A stretch of DNA of 64,000 nucleotides from JAUXEH01 sp965533275. Its GTDB lineage: Bacteria; Acidobacteriota; Aminicenantia; Aminicenantales; Aminicenantaceae. The position numbers were made by a program, and so were the translations under genes. Positions 38,661 through 47,422 of this stretch are shown here, in pieces. Position 1 is the stretch's first letter; each line of letters begins with the position of its first letter. A model generated the notes under the pieces. It was not told the origin of the DNA and searched no databases. It saw only the letters and a list, made by a program, of their open reading frames with translations. The stretch covers positions 43,277 through 107,276 of the forward strand of contig CBESWG010000008.1 in the NCBI GenBank assembly GCA_965533275.1, in the 5' to 3' direction.

Positions 38661-40025
38661 ATGAAGAGAGCAAGCATATCCCGCCGGGAATTCATGGGCA
38701 GGAGTGCCGCGGCAGCGGCCGGCCTGATGATCGTCCCCCGTCATGTGCTGGGAGGGCCCGGTTACACCCCTCCGAGCGACACGCTCAACATTGGCTGCAT
38801 CGGAGTGGGCGGCAAGGGCTCCTCGGACATCCGCAGCTGCAGCGGCGAGAACATCGTGGCCCTCTGTGATGTCGACGACACGCAGGTCGCCCGGTTCTTG
38901 AAATCGGACCGAAACACGCCAGAACAGAAAACCATGTTTGACAAGGCCGGGAAATACCGGGACTTCAGGGTCATGCTCGAGGAAGAGAAGAGCATCGACG
39001 CCGTTACGGTGAGCACACCGGACCACTCCCATGCCGTGGCCGCCATGATGGCCATGAAGATGGGCAAACACGCTTTTGTGCAGAAACCCCTAACTCACAC
39101 CATAAAGGAGGCCCGCCTGCTGGCCAAGACAGCCAAGGAGATGGACGTGGTCACCCAGATGGGGAATCAGGGACACGCAGGTGAGGGCGGCAGGCTCATC
39201 AACGAATGGATCTGGGACGGGGCCATAGGAGACGTGCACGAGGTGCACTGCTTCACCAACCGGCCCATCTGGCCTCAGGGGATCGAAGCCCCCAAGGAGA
39301 TCCCTTCCGTGCCCTCCTCCCTGGAATGGAACGTCTGGTTGGGCCCGGCCCGCTTCCGCCCCTACCATCCCGCATACCATCCCTTCAAGTGGCGGGGTTT
39401 CTGGGACTTCGGGACCGGAGCCCTGGGGGATATGGGCGCCCACATCCTGGATCTTCCCTTCTGGGCACTGAAGCTGGGCCATCCCACGACGGTCCAGGCC
39501 ACATCCACGCCCTACACCAAGGATTCCTGCCCGCTTGCTGAGATCGTCACCTACGAGTTCCCCCAGCGGGGAAACATGCCGCCCGTCACACTGAAGTGGT
39601 TTGACGGTGGTTTGATGCCGCCGAGGCCGGAAGGCCTGGAAGCGGGACGCATGATGGGTGATTCCGGCGGAGGAGGCATCTTCTACGGCAGCAAGGCCAT
39701 GCTCATGTACAGCACCTACGGCAACAACCCGCGCATCGTCCCGGAATCAAAGATGAAAGAGTACCGGCGGCCGGAAAAGACCATCCCGCGCTCTCCGGGT
39801 ATCCAGCTCGAGTGGATCGAGGCCATCAAGGCCGGGAAGAAGTCCACCACCGATTTCTCCTACTCCGGCATGCTGACCGAAGTCATGCTTCTGGGGAATG
39901 CAGCGGTGCGTGTGCAGGAGCACAAGACCAGGCTGGATTGGGACGGCGACAAGATGGAATTCACGAACCTCCCCGAAGCCAATCAGTACCTGCACTTCGA
40001 ATACCGCACCGGCTGGAGCCTCTGA
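38661..40025 (+). CDS. TAT-exported Gfo/Idh/MocA oxidoreductase
   Basis: 454 residues. N-terminal SRREFMGRSAAAAAGLMIV is a TAT signal. Rossmann motif IGCIGVGGKGSS (about 44-55) binds NAD(P). The catalytic-Lys motif reads FVQKPLTHT: Gln replaces the usual Glu of EKP. The second domain has GDMGAHILDLPFWAL with the conserved Asp/His. Such exported members resemble glucose-fructose oxidoreductase, which leaves the cell folded with its cofactor bound, and enzymes that oxidise or hydrolyse glycosides through a 3-keto step. Followed by the DUF1080 gene, a common pairing. Confidence 0.9.
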   Translation: MKRASISRREFMGRSAAAAAGLMIVPRHVLGGPGYTPPSDTLNIGCIGVGGKGSSDIRSCSGENIVALCDVDDTQVARFLKSDRNTPEQKTMFDKAGKYRDFRVMLEEEKSIDAVTVSTPDHSHAVAAMMAMKMGKHAFVQKPLTHTIKEARLLAKTAKEMDVVTQMGNQGHAGEGGRLINEWIWDGAIGDVHEVHCFTNRPIWPQGIEAPKEIPSVPSSLEWNVWLGPARFRPYHPAYHPFKWRGFWDFGTGALGDMGAHILDLPFWALKLGHPTTVQATSTPYTKDSCPLAEIVTYEFPQRGNMPPVTLKWFDGGLMPPRPEGLEAGRMMGDSGGGGIFYGSKAMLMYSTYGNNPRIVPESKMKEYRRPEKTIPRSPGIQLEWIEAIKAGKKSTTDFSYSGMLTEVMLLGNAAVRVQEHKTRLDWDGDKMEFTNLPEANQYLHFEYRTGWSL

Positions 40026-40084
40026 CCGGGCCGGCCAAGGCCCAGGGCAGAGTCGGCTCCCACTGGGAGCGAAAGGAGAGACCT

Positions 40085-40882
40085 ATGAAGAACCGGGCGG
40101 GTGTCCTGTTTCTGTCGGCCCTTATCGCGGCCGGGATCATGATCACGACCTGTCAGGGAGAAAAAACCATGGAGAACCAAACCCGATCCGTGACAGACTG
40201 GAAGGTCCACGATCCGGACCGTCCCCTGCCCCCCGTGGTCGACCCGGGGCCGGCCGGGCCCCCGGCCCCGCCGCCTTCGGATGCCGTCGTCCTTTTCGAC
40301 GGGACCGATCTGTCACAGTGGGAGGATGCCAAAGGGAATCCGGCCCGCTGGAATCTGACCGGAGACGGTGCCATGGAGGTGGTGAAGAAGACCGGGTTGA
40401 TCCGATCGAAGGCGCGATTCGGGAGCTGCCAGCTGCATGTCGAGTGGGCCTCACCCAAGGAGGTGGCCGGGGAAAGCCAGGGCCGGGGCAACAGCGGCGT
40501 GTTCCTGATGGAATCCTACGAGGTCCAGGTGCTGGACAATTATGGGAACAAGACCTATGCCGATGGGATGGCCGCCGCGGTCTACGGGCAGTACCCGCCC
40601 CTTGTCAATGCCAGCCGTCCCCCGGGCGAGTGGCAGACCTACGACATCCTTTTCCAGGCACCACGATTCGATGCGGACGGCGGACTTGTGAAACCCGCCG
40701 TCATGACGGTGTTCCACAACGGCATCCTTGTGCAGGACCACGTGGAATTGACCGGGCCTACAGCCTGGAAACAGCGGCCTCCCTACAAGGCCCACGCCGC
40801 CAGGCTTCCCATCTCTCTGCAGGACCACGGGAATCCCGTCCGCTTCCGGAACATCTGGATCCGGGAACTTTCAGAGAAATAG
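40085..40882 (+). CDS. DUF1080 / 3-keto-disaccharide hydrolase-like protein
   Basis: 265 residues from the ATG at 40085 (AAAGGAGAG upstream). Signal with possible lipobox MITTC, a Pro-rich linker (PPVVDPGPAGPPAPPPSD, about 47-64), then the DUF1080 concanavalin-like domain: VVLFDGTDLSQW, GNSGVFLMESYEVQVLD, YPPLVNASRPPGEWQTYDI and LQDHGNPVRFRNIWIREL. Members act as hydrolases of 3-keto-glycosides. Placed 59 bases after a TAT Gfo/Idh/MocA oxidoreductase, so the pair may oxidise and then cleave a glycoside in the periplasm. Confidence 0.9.
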   Translation: MKNRAGVLFLSALIAAGIMITTCQGEKTMENQTRSVTDWKVHDPDRPLPPVVDPGPAGPPAPPPSDAVVLFDGTDLSQWEDAKGNPARWNLTGDGAMEVVKKTGLIRSKARFGSCQLHVEWASPKEVAGESQGRGNSGVFLMESYEVQVLDNYGNKTYADGMAAAVYGQYPPLVNASRPPGEWQTYDILFQAPRFDADGGLVKPAVMTVFHNGILVQDHVELTGPTAWKQRPPYKAHAARLPISLQDHGNPVRFRNIWIRELSEK

Positions 40883-40981
40883 AACGGGTACGAGGCTCGA
40901 GACAGACGCGTCCTCTCGCGATCTCGCCCGCCGAAGGGGATACGAATCCGTGCTCGGCGAGTTCAGAGCCGGGGAGCGCTC

Positions 40982-41155
40982 TCAGTCTACGGAAATCGCA
41001 CCAGCGGCGTTTTTCTTGACCGACTCGATGCCCTTTTTGCACGATTCCTTGGTCTTGTAGCCCTGGCCCTGTGCGATGGTCTGCCCATTGGGAGCTACCA
41101 GCCGGAAACGGTATAGGCCCTGTTTGTCCTGATAGATCTCAAATTTTGCTGCCAT
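40982..41155 (-). CDS. YegP-like DUF1508 protein
   Basis: 57 residues. The reading MAAKFEIYQDKQGLYRFRLV followed by APNGQTIAQGQGYKTKESCK then KGIESVKKNA matches the single DUF1508 repeat (YegP-like, beta-beta-alpha). These small proteins are widespread and of unknown function, often seen with stress genes. ATG with AGAGGAG upstream. Last gene of a cluster with BON-LysM, DUF937 and DUF4197 proteins. Confidence 0.85.
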   Translation of the reverse strand: MAAKFEIYQDKQGLYRFRLVAPNGQTIAQGQGYKTKESCKKGIESVKKNAAGAISVD

Positions 41156-41193
41156 TGTATTCTCCTCTAATTATCTGTTCGTCTGTCTGTTTT
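41156..41193 (-). promoter_or_regulatory. A/G-rich 4-base-rhythm leader before YegP-like gene
   Basis: Transcript strand reads ACAGACAGACGAACAGATAA then TTAGAGGAGAATACA up to the ATG at 41155. Same style as the leaders at 35871, 42285 and 59881. Confidence 0.35.
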
Positions 41194-41194
41194 G

Positions 41195-41629
41195 TCAGTC
41201 AAGCTTCGGGATCCTGAGTTTCTGACCCGGATAGATGAGGTCAGGATCCTTGATGACTTCGCGGTTCGCCTCAAAGATCTCGGGGTATTTCATGGCGTTG
41301 CCATAGTATTCCTTGGCGATCTTCGAGAGTGAATCCCCCGGAGCGACGGTGTAATACGCGACCTCCTCCTCAACGGGCGCCGTGAAATAGGTGTCGTTCA
41401 CAGCCTGTACACCCTTGACATTGCCTGCGATGAGGACCGCCTTCTCCTTGACCGCCTGTGACTCACAGCTGCCGAAGAGCGAAACCACTCCGTCACCGAA
41501 TTCGACCTTGAGGTTGCTGATCTCCGCACCGAAGGTCGAAACCAGAAGATCATGGATTTCCTGATCTTCGTCCCTGCCGCCGCCGAATATGCTGGCACCG
41601 GCATCCTTGATAAAATCTAAAAGGCCCAT
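41195..41629 (-). CDS. BON-LysM protein, Kbp/YgaU-like
   Basis: 144 residues from the ATG at 41629, which has AAGGAGGG three bases away; the upstream extension belongs to another frame of the DUF937 gene. BON domain about 25-85 (ISNLKVEFGDGVVSLFGSCES, quoted in part as LKVEFGDGVVSLFGSC), then LysM at 93-142 (YYTVAPGDSLSKIAKEYYGN ... IYPGQKLRIP). This is the layout of Kbp (YgaU), a K+-binding cytoplasmic protein induced by osmotic stress. MGLLDFIKDAG at the N-terminus is typical of that group. 52 bases after the DUF937 stop. Confidence 0.88.
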   Translation of the reverse strand: MGLLDFIKDAGASIFGGGRDEDQEIHDLLVSTFGAEISNLKVEFGDGVVSLFGSCESQAVKEKAVLIAGNVKGVQAVNDTYFTAPVEEEVAYYTVAPGDSLSKIAKEYYGNAMKYPEIFEANREVIKDPDLIYPGQKLRIPKLD

Positions 41630-41681
41630 GTTCCCTCCTTGTTTTTTTTGGGATCTTGCCCGGTAAAAATCCGGGCCCGGC

Positions 41682-42284
41682 TCACTTGCGTCTGCCGAAC
41701 AGTTTGCCCAGCAGGCCCATCCCGATCTTGCCCACGTCGTCGGTGATCTGCCCGTCGCCATCGGCATCCAGGAGCTGGTTCAAAAGGCCGGCAGATGCAG
41801 GCGCGGCCTGTTCTGCCCGGCTGCGCTCGGCTCCCAGCAGGCCGGTGAGCGCGCCGACATCGAGGCCGCCCTCACGCTTGGACTTCCCTAACGCGCCCAT
41901 CAACATGGGAGCGAGCATGGTTAGCAGTTTTCCGATGGTCCCGGTATCCAGGCCGCTCTTCTGGCTCAGGCTCTGCTCCATGTCGGGACGCTTCGAGCCG
42001 AGGACGTGATTGAGGATCCCTTCGCCCGGCCCATCCTGATATCGGTCGATATAGTCCGGGATATTATCCAGGACACTCCCGTCGTGGTCCTTGTCCAGGG
42101 CGGAGGCCAGGGCCTGCGCCCCTTCGGATTGGGATGAATTGCGGGACAGCGCCCCAGTCAGCACGCCCAGCAGCTCGGGAAGGGCCTGTTGGGTATCCTC
42201 CTCACGGGCACCTACTGCCCGGCTGATCTGTCCGACCGTATCGCCTCCCAGTTGATCCATTAGCACATCGAATATCGATGACAT
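41682..42284 (-). CDS. DUF937 (YidB-like) protein with EF-hand-like loops
   Basis: 200 residues. N-terminal helical segment LMDQLGGDTVGQISRAVGA and LPELLGVLTGALSRN are DUF937 signatures. Two acidic loops, DKDHDGSVLDNI (about 63-74) and DADGDGQITDDV (about 172-183), look like EF-hand or dockerin-type Ca sites. No signal peptide, so cytoplasmic or surface-associated by other means. AAAGGAGG ribosome site. Function unknown. Confidence 0.85.
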   Translation of the reverse strand: MSSIFDVLMDQLGGDTVGQISRAVGAREEDTQQALPELLGVLTGALSRNSSQSEGAQALASALDKDHDGSVLDNIPDYIDRYQDGPGEGILNHVLGSKRPDMEQSLSQKSGLDTGTIGKLLTMLAPMLMGALGKSKREGGLDVGALTGLLGAERSRAEQAAPASAGLLNQLLDADGDGQITDDVGKIGMGLLGKLFGRRK

Positions 42285-42330
42285 GATTGCCTCCTTTGTC
42301 TGTTTTTTTATTTATTTAATCTTGGATCTA
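42285..42330 (-). promoter_or_regulatory. A-rich 4-base-rhythm leader before DUF937 gene
   Basis: Transcript strand: AATAGATAGATCCAAGATTA then AATAAATAAAAAAACAGACA and the AAAGGAGG site. No hairpin; strikingly poor in C and T. Confidence 0.35.
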
Positions 42331-42334
42331 TCTA

Positions 42335-43048
42335 TTATTTAAAGACCTTCTTGAGCAGGTCCGTGACTCTGGCCGCCGGGTCTGTCCGGATTTTTTTCTC
42401 TTCTTCCCCTACCATGTAGAACAGCCCGTCCAGGGCCCGGTTGGTGACATACTCGTCCAGATCCAGGGAGATCTCCTTGACGAGCGGCAGGGAGGAATAT
42501 TTATCCGTGATCTGCTGGTAGGCCTGAGTTACGCCGACCTCCTCCATGCTGGCGGAGATGATCGGCTGGAAGGCCTCGAAGATCTTTTCCGAGGTCTTCT
42601 CCTGGAAATACTCCGTCGCAGCAGTCTCCCCTCCCCCCCAAATATTGGTGGCATCCTCGAAGGTCATGCCTTTGATGGCCTCCGCAAAGATATCCAATGC
42701 TGCCGGCGCGGCCGCCTCGGCCGCCCGGTTCATGCTCAGGATGAACTCATCCACCTGCTTCTGGAATCCGAGGGACGCCAGAGTAGATGCCGCAGACTTC
42801 AGATCCTCGGGCATCAGGACCTTGATGATCTCATTGCCGAAATAGCCGCCGACGCCCGACACCAGCTTAACGGCTTCTCGGGTGCCCACCGATAAGGCCT
42901 CCTTGAGGCCCAAGGCCAGCTCGCTTTCAACCTGATCGGTCCGGGAGAGATCCTCGGCACGTCCCGGTTGTATCGCGGAAGTGCAGACATACACCAGGAC
43001 ACCCAGGACTAGAGTCAAACGCACGAGAGAATTCCAATTCAAAGACAC
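42335..43048 (-). CDS. DUF4197 exported protein
   Basis: 237 residues starting at GTG (AAGGAGAG upstream). Signal sequence LVRLTLVLGVLVYVCTSAIQ. DUF4197 core: LKEALSVGTREAVKLVSGVGGYF, MNRAAEAAAPAALDIFAEAI, MTFEDATNIWGGGETAATEYF and YVTNRALDGLFYMVGEEEKKIR, here in short pieces. Family role unknown; found in many Gram-negative bacteria. First gene of the YegP/BON-LysM/DUF937 cluster, with its own promoter at 43130-43158. Confidence 0.9.
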   Translation of the reverse strand: MSLNWNSLVRLTLVLGVLVYVCTSAIQPGRAEDLSRTDQVESELALGLKEALSVGTREAVKLVSGVGGYFGNEIIKVLMPEDLKSAASTLASLGFQKQVDEFILSMNRAAEAAAPAALDIFAEAIKGMTFEDATNIWGGGETAATEYFQEKTSEKIFEAFQPIISASMEEVGVTQAYQQITDKYSSLPLVKEISLDLDEYVTNRALDGLFYMVGEEEKKIRTDPAARVTDLLKKVFK

Positions 43049-43129
43049 TACGCTCTCCTTTTGAACATAACGAAGAATGAAGGGCCGAACCCCATCCCCA
43101 ATAATAATATCTACAGTTTACGTAGGAAT

Positions 43130-43158
43130 ACTATATCCCAAGCGCGTTCATTTTTCAA
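43130..43158 (-). promoter_or_regulatory. sigma-70-type promoter for DUF4197 gene
   Basis: On the minus strand: TTGAAA (43153-43158), 17-base spacer, TATAGT (43130-43135), about 82 bases before the GTG at 43048. The -35 overlaps the last codons of gpsA. Confidence 0.55.
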
Positions 43159-44285
43159 ATGTTTTTTTTTGGCCGGAAGCGTCGGTACCAGATCCGGGGG
43201 AAAAGGGAGCTGAGGACACGGGAATAGGTGCGCAGGTTTTCCCAGGTACGGAGGCTGTCCGCCTCCCGGAAAGAGGCGATGGCGGAGGCGGGGCTCTTCC
43301 CGGTCTTCTCACAGTCATAGAGGATGTCGTACAGCTCGCGGATGATCGGCGCGAACATGTTTTTTTCGCAGACGAAGCGGTGTATGGCCTTGAGGGTGTG
43401 GTAACCCTCCACGGTGGTGCTGCCCACGGCCTCGAAGGTCTTCTCGACTGCATCCCCACAGGTGCCCACCTCCTTGAAACTGGCAACATAGGCCCGGCCG
43501 AAGCGGAAGTTTCGGCTGGCCTCGCTGCACGTGATGATCAGGTCACCCAGCGAAGAGACGGCCCGGGAAGTGTCGCGGCGGGCCCCGAAAAAACGCTTGA
43601 TGGTGTCGATCTCGACCAGGGCCCGAGGGATGTATTCTCCCAGATAGCTGTCCCCTTCTCCGTCCCCCTTCATGATCCCCGCCATCAAGGCGAACACGTT
43701 TTTGAGTGCACCCCCCCATTCGACACCGGCCAGGTCTCTGCACCCAAAGACCCGGAAGCTGGGTGAGTGCAGCAGCGCTCGCACCCTCCGCAGTCGGTGG
43801 CGGCTCTTCCCCCCCAGAGAGAGGGCCACCGATTTATCCGGGTCGACCACGTCCCGGGCAAAGCTGGGGCCGGAGAGCGACATGACCTCCACCTCCGGTC
43901 CGGCCCCGGTCAGGGACTCGGCGATGACCTCGGACATGCGCTTCCGTGTGTCGATCTCGATCCCCTTGGCCAGGCTGATCAAGGTCAGGTCCCGCTGGAT
44001 GGATTCCCTGATCTCCCCCATGACGGCCCGCATGGACTGTGCGGGAACGGCCAGGAACAGACACTCGGCCCCCTCGATGGCCTCCTCCGGATCGGACGTG
44101 GCCCGGAGCGAGGGAGAGAGGGGATAGTTCCCCAGGTAGCGGGAGTTGCGGTTTCGGGAATTAATCTCCTCGACAACTCCGGGATCGCGGCCGCAGAGTA
44201 CGACCTCATAACCTTCCCTGGAAGCAAAATGATGGGCCACGGCCGTGCCGTAGCTGCCTGCTCCGATGAACGCGAAATTTGTCAT
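43155..44285 (-). CDS. gpsA: glycerol-3-phosphate dehydrogenase, NAD(P)-dependent
   Basis: 376 residues. N-terminal FAFIGAGSYGTAVAHHFA is the NAD(P) loop. Family motifs follow: SLAKGIE (about 105-111), SLSGPSFARDV, the catalytic Lys in EWGGALKNVFALMAGI and SSLGDLIITCSEASRNFRFG. It reduces dihydroxyacetone phosphate to sn-glycerol-3-phosphate for phospholipids. About 40 residues longer than most GpsA, with an extended, basic C-terminus (RRFRPKKNI). 24 bases after the GT2 gene. Confidence 0.88.
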   Translation of the reverse strand: MTNFAFIGAGSYGTAVAHHFASREGYEVVLCGRDPGVVEEINSRNRNSRYLGNYPLSPSLRATSDPEEAIEGAECLFLAVPAQSMRAVMGEIRESIQRDLTLISLAKGIEIDTRKRMSEVIAESLTGAGPEVEVMSLSGPSFARDVVDPDKSVALSLGGKSRHRLRRVRALLHSPSFRVFGCRDLAGVEWGGALKNVFALMAGIMKGDGEGDSYLGEYIPRALVEIDTIKRFFGARRDTSRAVSSLGDLIITCSEASRNFRFGRAYVASFKEVGTCGDAVEKTFEAVGSTTVEGYHTLKAIHRFVCEKNMFAPIIRELYDILYDCEKTGKSPASAIASFREADSLRTWENLRTYSRVLSSLFPRIWYRRFRPKKNI

Positions 44286-44309
44286 TGACTCTTCCTTGGG
44301 GACGTCACT

Positions 44310-45104
44310 CTAGGGGATATCCTGGTCACCCTTTCCAGGTTCCTCTGGATCAGGCGGACCAGTGCGTCCCTTTGGGGGAGCTCCTCCAGCGATCAGGCGG
44401 CGGACCGCCAGCAGCTCGCGTAACACACGGGGCGCATCGGATCCGGGGCGCAGCCGCGTGTCCAAGTCGCAGGTCCACTCCACCGGGAACTCGGCGATGC
44501 GCAGCCCTGCCTGCCGGGCGCGCAGGATGATCTCCAGGTCGAACAGGAAACCGGATGTACGGCAGGCCCGAAACAGCTCCCGGGCCGGGGCGCCCCGATA
44601 GAGCTTGAAACCGCACTGGGAATCGCTGATGCCGCTGGGGAGGCGGGTCACGAAGACGGCCGCCCAATGGAAGAGGCGCGACAGGAGGCGGCGCTTCCAG
44701 GGCCGGTCCCGGCGGATCACGGTCTCCGGATGGCGCCTGGAGGCCAGTGCCACGTCCAGCTCGCCGGCCTGAATACGGCGGAATGGAGGCAGGGCGTCGG
44801 CAAAGGGCACACAGTTGCCGCTGTCGGCGAACAGGACCACATCTCCGGACGAGGCCAGCACACCGGTGCGGACGGCCCGCCCCTTGCCCTGGTTTTCGTC
44901 CAGGCGTATGACCTTCAGTTCCATGCCGGAGGGAACGTCTGCGCCGCCGGCGGCCGCAGAGGTCCCGTCCGTGCTGCCGTCATCCACCACGATGATCTCC
45001 CCGGACAGTCCCGACTGCTCCAGGAAGGCCGCCGCAGATTCCACGTCCCCCCGGATCTTCTGCGCCTCGTCCAGGGCAGGGATCACGATCGAGAGTTCCG
45101 TCAT
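44310..45104 (-). CDS. family 2 glycosyltransferase, ALG5/DPG-synthase-like
   Basis: 264 residues from the ATG at 45104 (GGAGAG upstream, inside the end of the previous gene's frame). GT-A motifs: LSIVIPALDEAQKI, IIVVDDGSTDGTS, GKGRAVRTGVLASSGDVVLFADSG and SQCGFKLYRGAPARELF, the last typical of dolichyl/polyprenyl-phosphate glucosyltransferases. No membrane helix at the C-terminus. It probably makes a lipid-phosphate sugar donor for the Agl23-like membrane transferase encoded just upstream (2-base gap). Confidence 0.88.
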   Translation of the reverse strand: MTELSIVIPALDEAQKIRGDVESAAAFLEQSGLSGEIIVVDDGSTDGTSAAAGGADVPSGMELKVIRLDENQGKGRAVRTGVLASSGDVVLFADSGNCVPFADALPPFRRIQAGELDVALASRRHPETVIRRDRPWKRRLLSRLFHWAAVFVTRLPSGISDSQCGFKLYRGAPARELFRACRTSGFLFDLEIILRARQAGLRIAEFPVEWTCDLDTRLRPGSDAPRVLRELLAVRRLIAGGAPPKGRTGPPDPEEPGKGDQDIP

Positions 45105-45106
45105 GG

Positions 45107-46678
45107 TCAGTCTCTCCGGGTATCGAGGAAGGCCTCCCACAAAGAGGCTTCGATGCAGAGGGCGAGTGGGACTTCGGGACGAAGCCCATAGTATTCCACC
45201 TGATAGCGGTCCCCGAGCAGTGGGGCCAGCTCCTCCATCTGGACAGGGGAAGCGACCACCAGGGGCACGCCCTCGAAATCTCCGGCCTCCCCGGAGTCCT
45301 GCCAGTATCCGACGTTGGGAAGATCCCGGAAATACCAGGGCAGCGGCCAGGTCGCGTAGGGATCGGACACCACCTTGACAAGCAGGGAGCGGCCGTCTGC
45401 ATGCAGGGAGGTCAGGTCCTGAACGCGCCGCACAAGCCTCAATAGGTCAGTGGAGGTGTGGGCATAGACATAGGGATTGCGGGGATCGGCGGGAAAACGA
45501 AAATTAGCACGCCAGCTCTGGAATCCCAGGTGTCCAAAGCTCACTACCAGGACATAGAGCACGAAGGCCCGGCGCCAGCCCTTCCGCACGGATCCGAGCA
45601 GGGTGGCGGCCCCACCGCCGGCCAGGATCACAATCCCCAGGTAAAAGGGCAGCAGGTTCCAGGGCGTCTTGTACGGGATCAGGGAATAAGCCAGGGCCGA
45701 CAGCAGCGTGTAGGCCGCGGCGAACCGCAGGAATGACCGCGGCGCGCCATCCTGGTTCCTGGTTCCTTTTATTATCCCGAAAGCGGCAGCCGCACCGACC
45801 AATGCCAGCAGGAGGACCGCCCCCTCTGTCCACACGGGGCCGCTCCCATAACGAGAAAATGACAGCATCTTGAGATAGTAGTACCAGGGATGCGAGTGCC
45901 AGCCCGGATCACCGGCCCGAGCAAAATACGTGCCGAAAGACAGGACTGAGTCCAGGGGGCCCCGGAGGTGGCGGAAGAATGAGGAGTACAGGGCCACGAT
46001 CACAGCCAGGGCCGTCCCGGCAGCCAGGGCCAGCTGCGAGAGAGGGGGCCACGAGAGTTTCCCAACCGTGCCATCCGCCCTGCGAAAAAGATGCTTCTCC
46101 AGAAGCCAGGCCCCCAACAGGGCCCCGAACGCAATCAGGCAGGTTTCCTTGGTGGCATAGGCCATGCCGGCAAAAAATCCGAACAAGAGGGGGGCCCGGG
46201 CGGATCCCGGCCTATGCAAGAAGCGCCAGCCGAAAACCATGCATCCCAGGATGAAGAACACCAGCAGCGTCTCCTGGATGTAGAACCTGCTGTAGTAGGC
46301 CAGGGCCGGGGAAACCGCTGCGATCAGCCCGGACAGAAGAGCCCCCGTCCGGCCGATCTCCCTGGACAGCATCAGGAGCAGCAGAAGCAGAGCAGCAGAA
46401 AAGGCCACGGGAACCATCCGCAGGGTGGACTCCTGCAGCTCCGCCAGCGAGGCCTCTCCACTGAGCCATGCGGAAGGGAGCGTGAGATAGTACAGGCTGG
46501 GTCCGTGATGGTCCTCTGGGTCGTATCGGTAGTCCCCCTCCTCCAGCAGCCGGCCGAACTTAACCGCCTGATTGGCCTCGTCGTGATGCATGGGCCTTAG
46601 GTCCAGTCGGGGGACACGGAGGATCAGGGACAGGGCGAGTGTCCCAAGGAAGAGGGCGGCAAAGGCCTTTCTACTCAT
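45107..46678 (-). CDS. TIGR03663/Agl23-like membrane glycosyltransferase
   Basis: 523 residues with about 11 membrane helices. After the first helix comes RPMHHDEANQAVKFGRLLEE, then GDYRYDPEDHHGPSLYYLTL, the signature of the TIGR03663 group (PMT/ArnT-like GT-C fold). The conserved acidic pair (HDEA and DPEDHHGP) should bind the lipid-phosphate sugar. It probably transfers a sugar from a polyprenyl-phosphate carrier in the periplasm. The ATG overlaps the discoidin-like gene stop (ATGA at 46675-46678). Confidence 0.85.
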   Translation of the reverse strand: MSRKAFAALFLGTLALSLILRVPRLDLRPMHHDEANQAVKFGRLLEEGDYRYDPEDHHGPSLYYLTLPSAWLSGEASLAELQESTLRMVPVAFSAALLLLLLMLSREIGRTGALLSGLIAAVSPALAYYSRFYIQETLLVFFILGCMVFGWRFLHRPGSARAPLLFGFFAGMAYATKETCLIAFGALLGAWLLEKHLFRRADGTVGKLSWPPLSQLALAAGTALAVIVALYSSFFRHLRGPLDSVLSFGTYFARAGDPGWHSHPWYYYLKMLSFSRYGSGPVWTEGAVLLLALVGAAAAFGIIKGTRNQDGAPRSFLRFAAAYTLLSALAYSLIPYKTPWNLLPFYLGIVILAGGGAATLLGSVRKGWRRAFVLYVLVVSFGHLGFQSWRANFRFPADPRNPYVYAHTSTDLLRLVRRVQDLTSLHADGRSLLVKVVSDPYATWPLPWYFRDLPNVGYWQDSGEAGDFEGVPLVVASPVQMEELAPLLGDRYQVEYYGLRPEVPLALCIEASLWEAFLDTRRD

Positions 46679-47364
46679 TTCACAGGTGTGCCGTGGACCT
46701 CCACTTCCACATAGTGATTCATGTCGTTCGAAGTGTTGCCATGGCTGAAGAGCCGGACAAACCTGGCAGTGACACCCTTGGGATCGATGAGGCGGCCCTC
46801 ATTGACCTCGATGTATTCCTTGTCGCGGCCAATGCCAAGGCCGGCGGAATTGTCATGGTCGTTGTTGAACACGGTGGTGACGCCGGAGACAAAATCCGGA
46901 TCGTCGGAGACCTGGATGATCACGTCCCGGTAGACACGTGCCTGGCTGTGGTAGTGCCACACGAGGATAGCCTGCAGGGCGAAGGAAGCCTCCAGGTCGA
47001 TCTGGACCCACTGCACACCAGGGCCGAATTCCACGTAGTAGCCGTCCTCTCCCGATTTCTCCCCGTCGGTCACGAACTCCACCTCGCCGATGATCGGCTC
47101 CATGTCGCTTCCTGTCACGGGCTTTTCCAGGGAGAGAAGGGCCGTCCCCTGGGGCACGAAGAACGGTGCACGCTTCCTCCCGGTGATCCTTTCCAGGTTG
47201 GCGCTCCGGATGTTGCGGGGAGTGCCCACGAACATGGGTTTGGGCAGCTCCAGTTTCAGTTCTTCCTTCCCCTCTTGAGAGCCGTCTACTCCAGTCCCAG
47301 AGCTTGAAATATGGGGGAGGAGTATTATCAGGGCCAACAGGCCCCAAAAAAGCTTTCTAAGCAT
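46675..47364 (-). CDS. exported discoidin-like (F5/8 type C-like) protein
   Basis: 229 residues from the ATG at 47364 (AAGGAGATCGGCT upstream). Signal peptide MLRKLFWGLLALIILLPHIS, then a beta-sandwich with VQWVQIDLEASFALQAILVW, YRDVIIQVSDDPDF, and VTARFVRLFSHGNTSNDMNH plus YVEVEVHG: the galactose-binding/discoidin-like pattern of carbohydrate-binding modules. Leads the operon of Agl23-like transferase, GT2 and GpsA. It may bind glycan made or modified by those enzymes. Confidence 0.75.
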   Translation of the reverse strand: MLRKLFWGLLALIILLPHISSSGTGVDGSQEGKEELKLELPKPMFVGTPRNIRSANLERITGRKRAPFFVPQGTALLSLEKPVTGSDMEPIIGEVEFVTDGEKSGEDGYYVEFGPGVQWVQIDLEASFALQAILVWHYHSQARVYRDVIIQVSDDPDFVSGVTTVFNNDHDNSAGLGIGRDKEYIEVNEGRLIDPKGVTARFVRLFSHGNTSNDMNHYVEVEVHGTPVK

Positions 47365-47422
47365 AGCCGATCTCCTTGGCTGATTTGACGCGTCTAGCGC
47401 GAGAGCATCCGATCCTGTGTTC

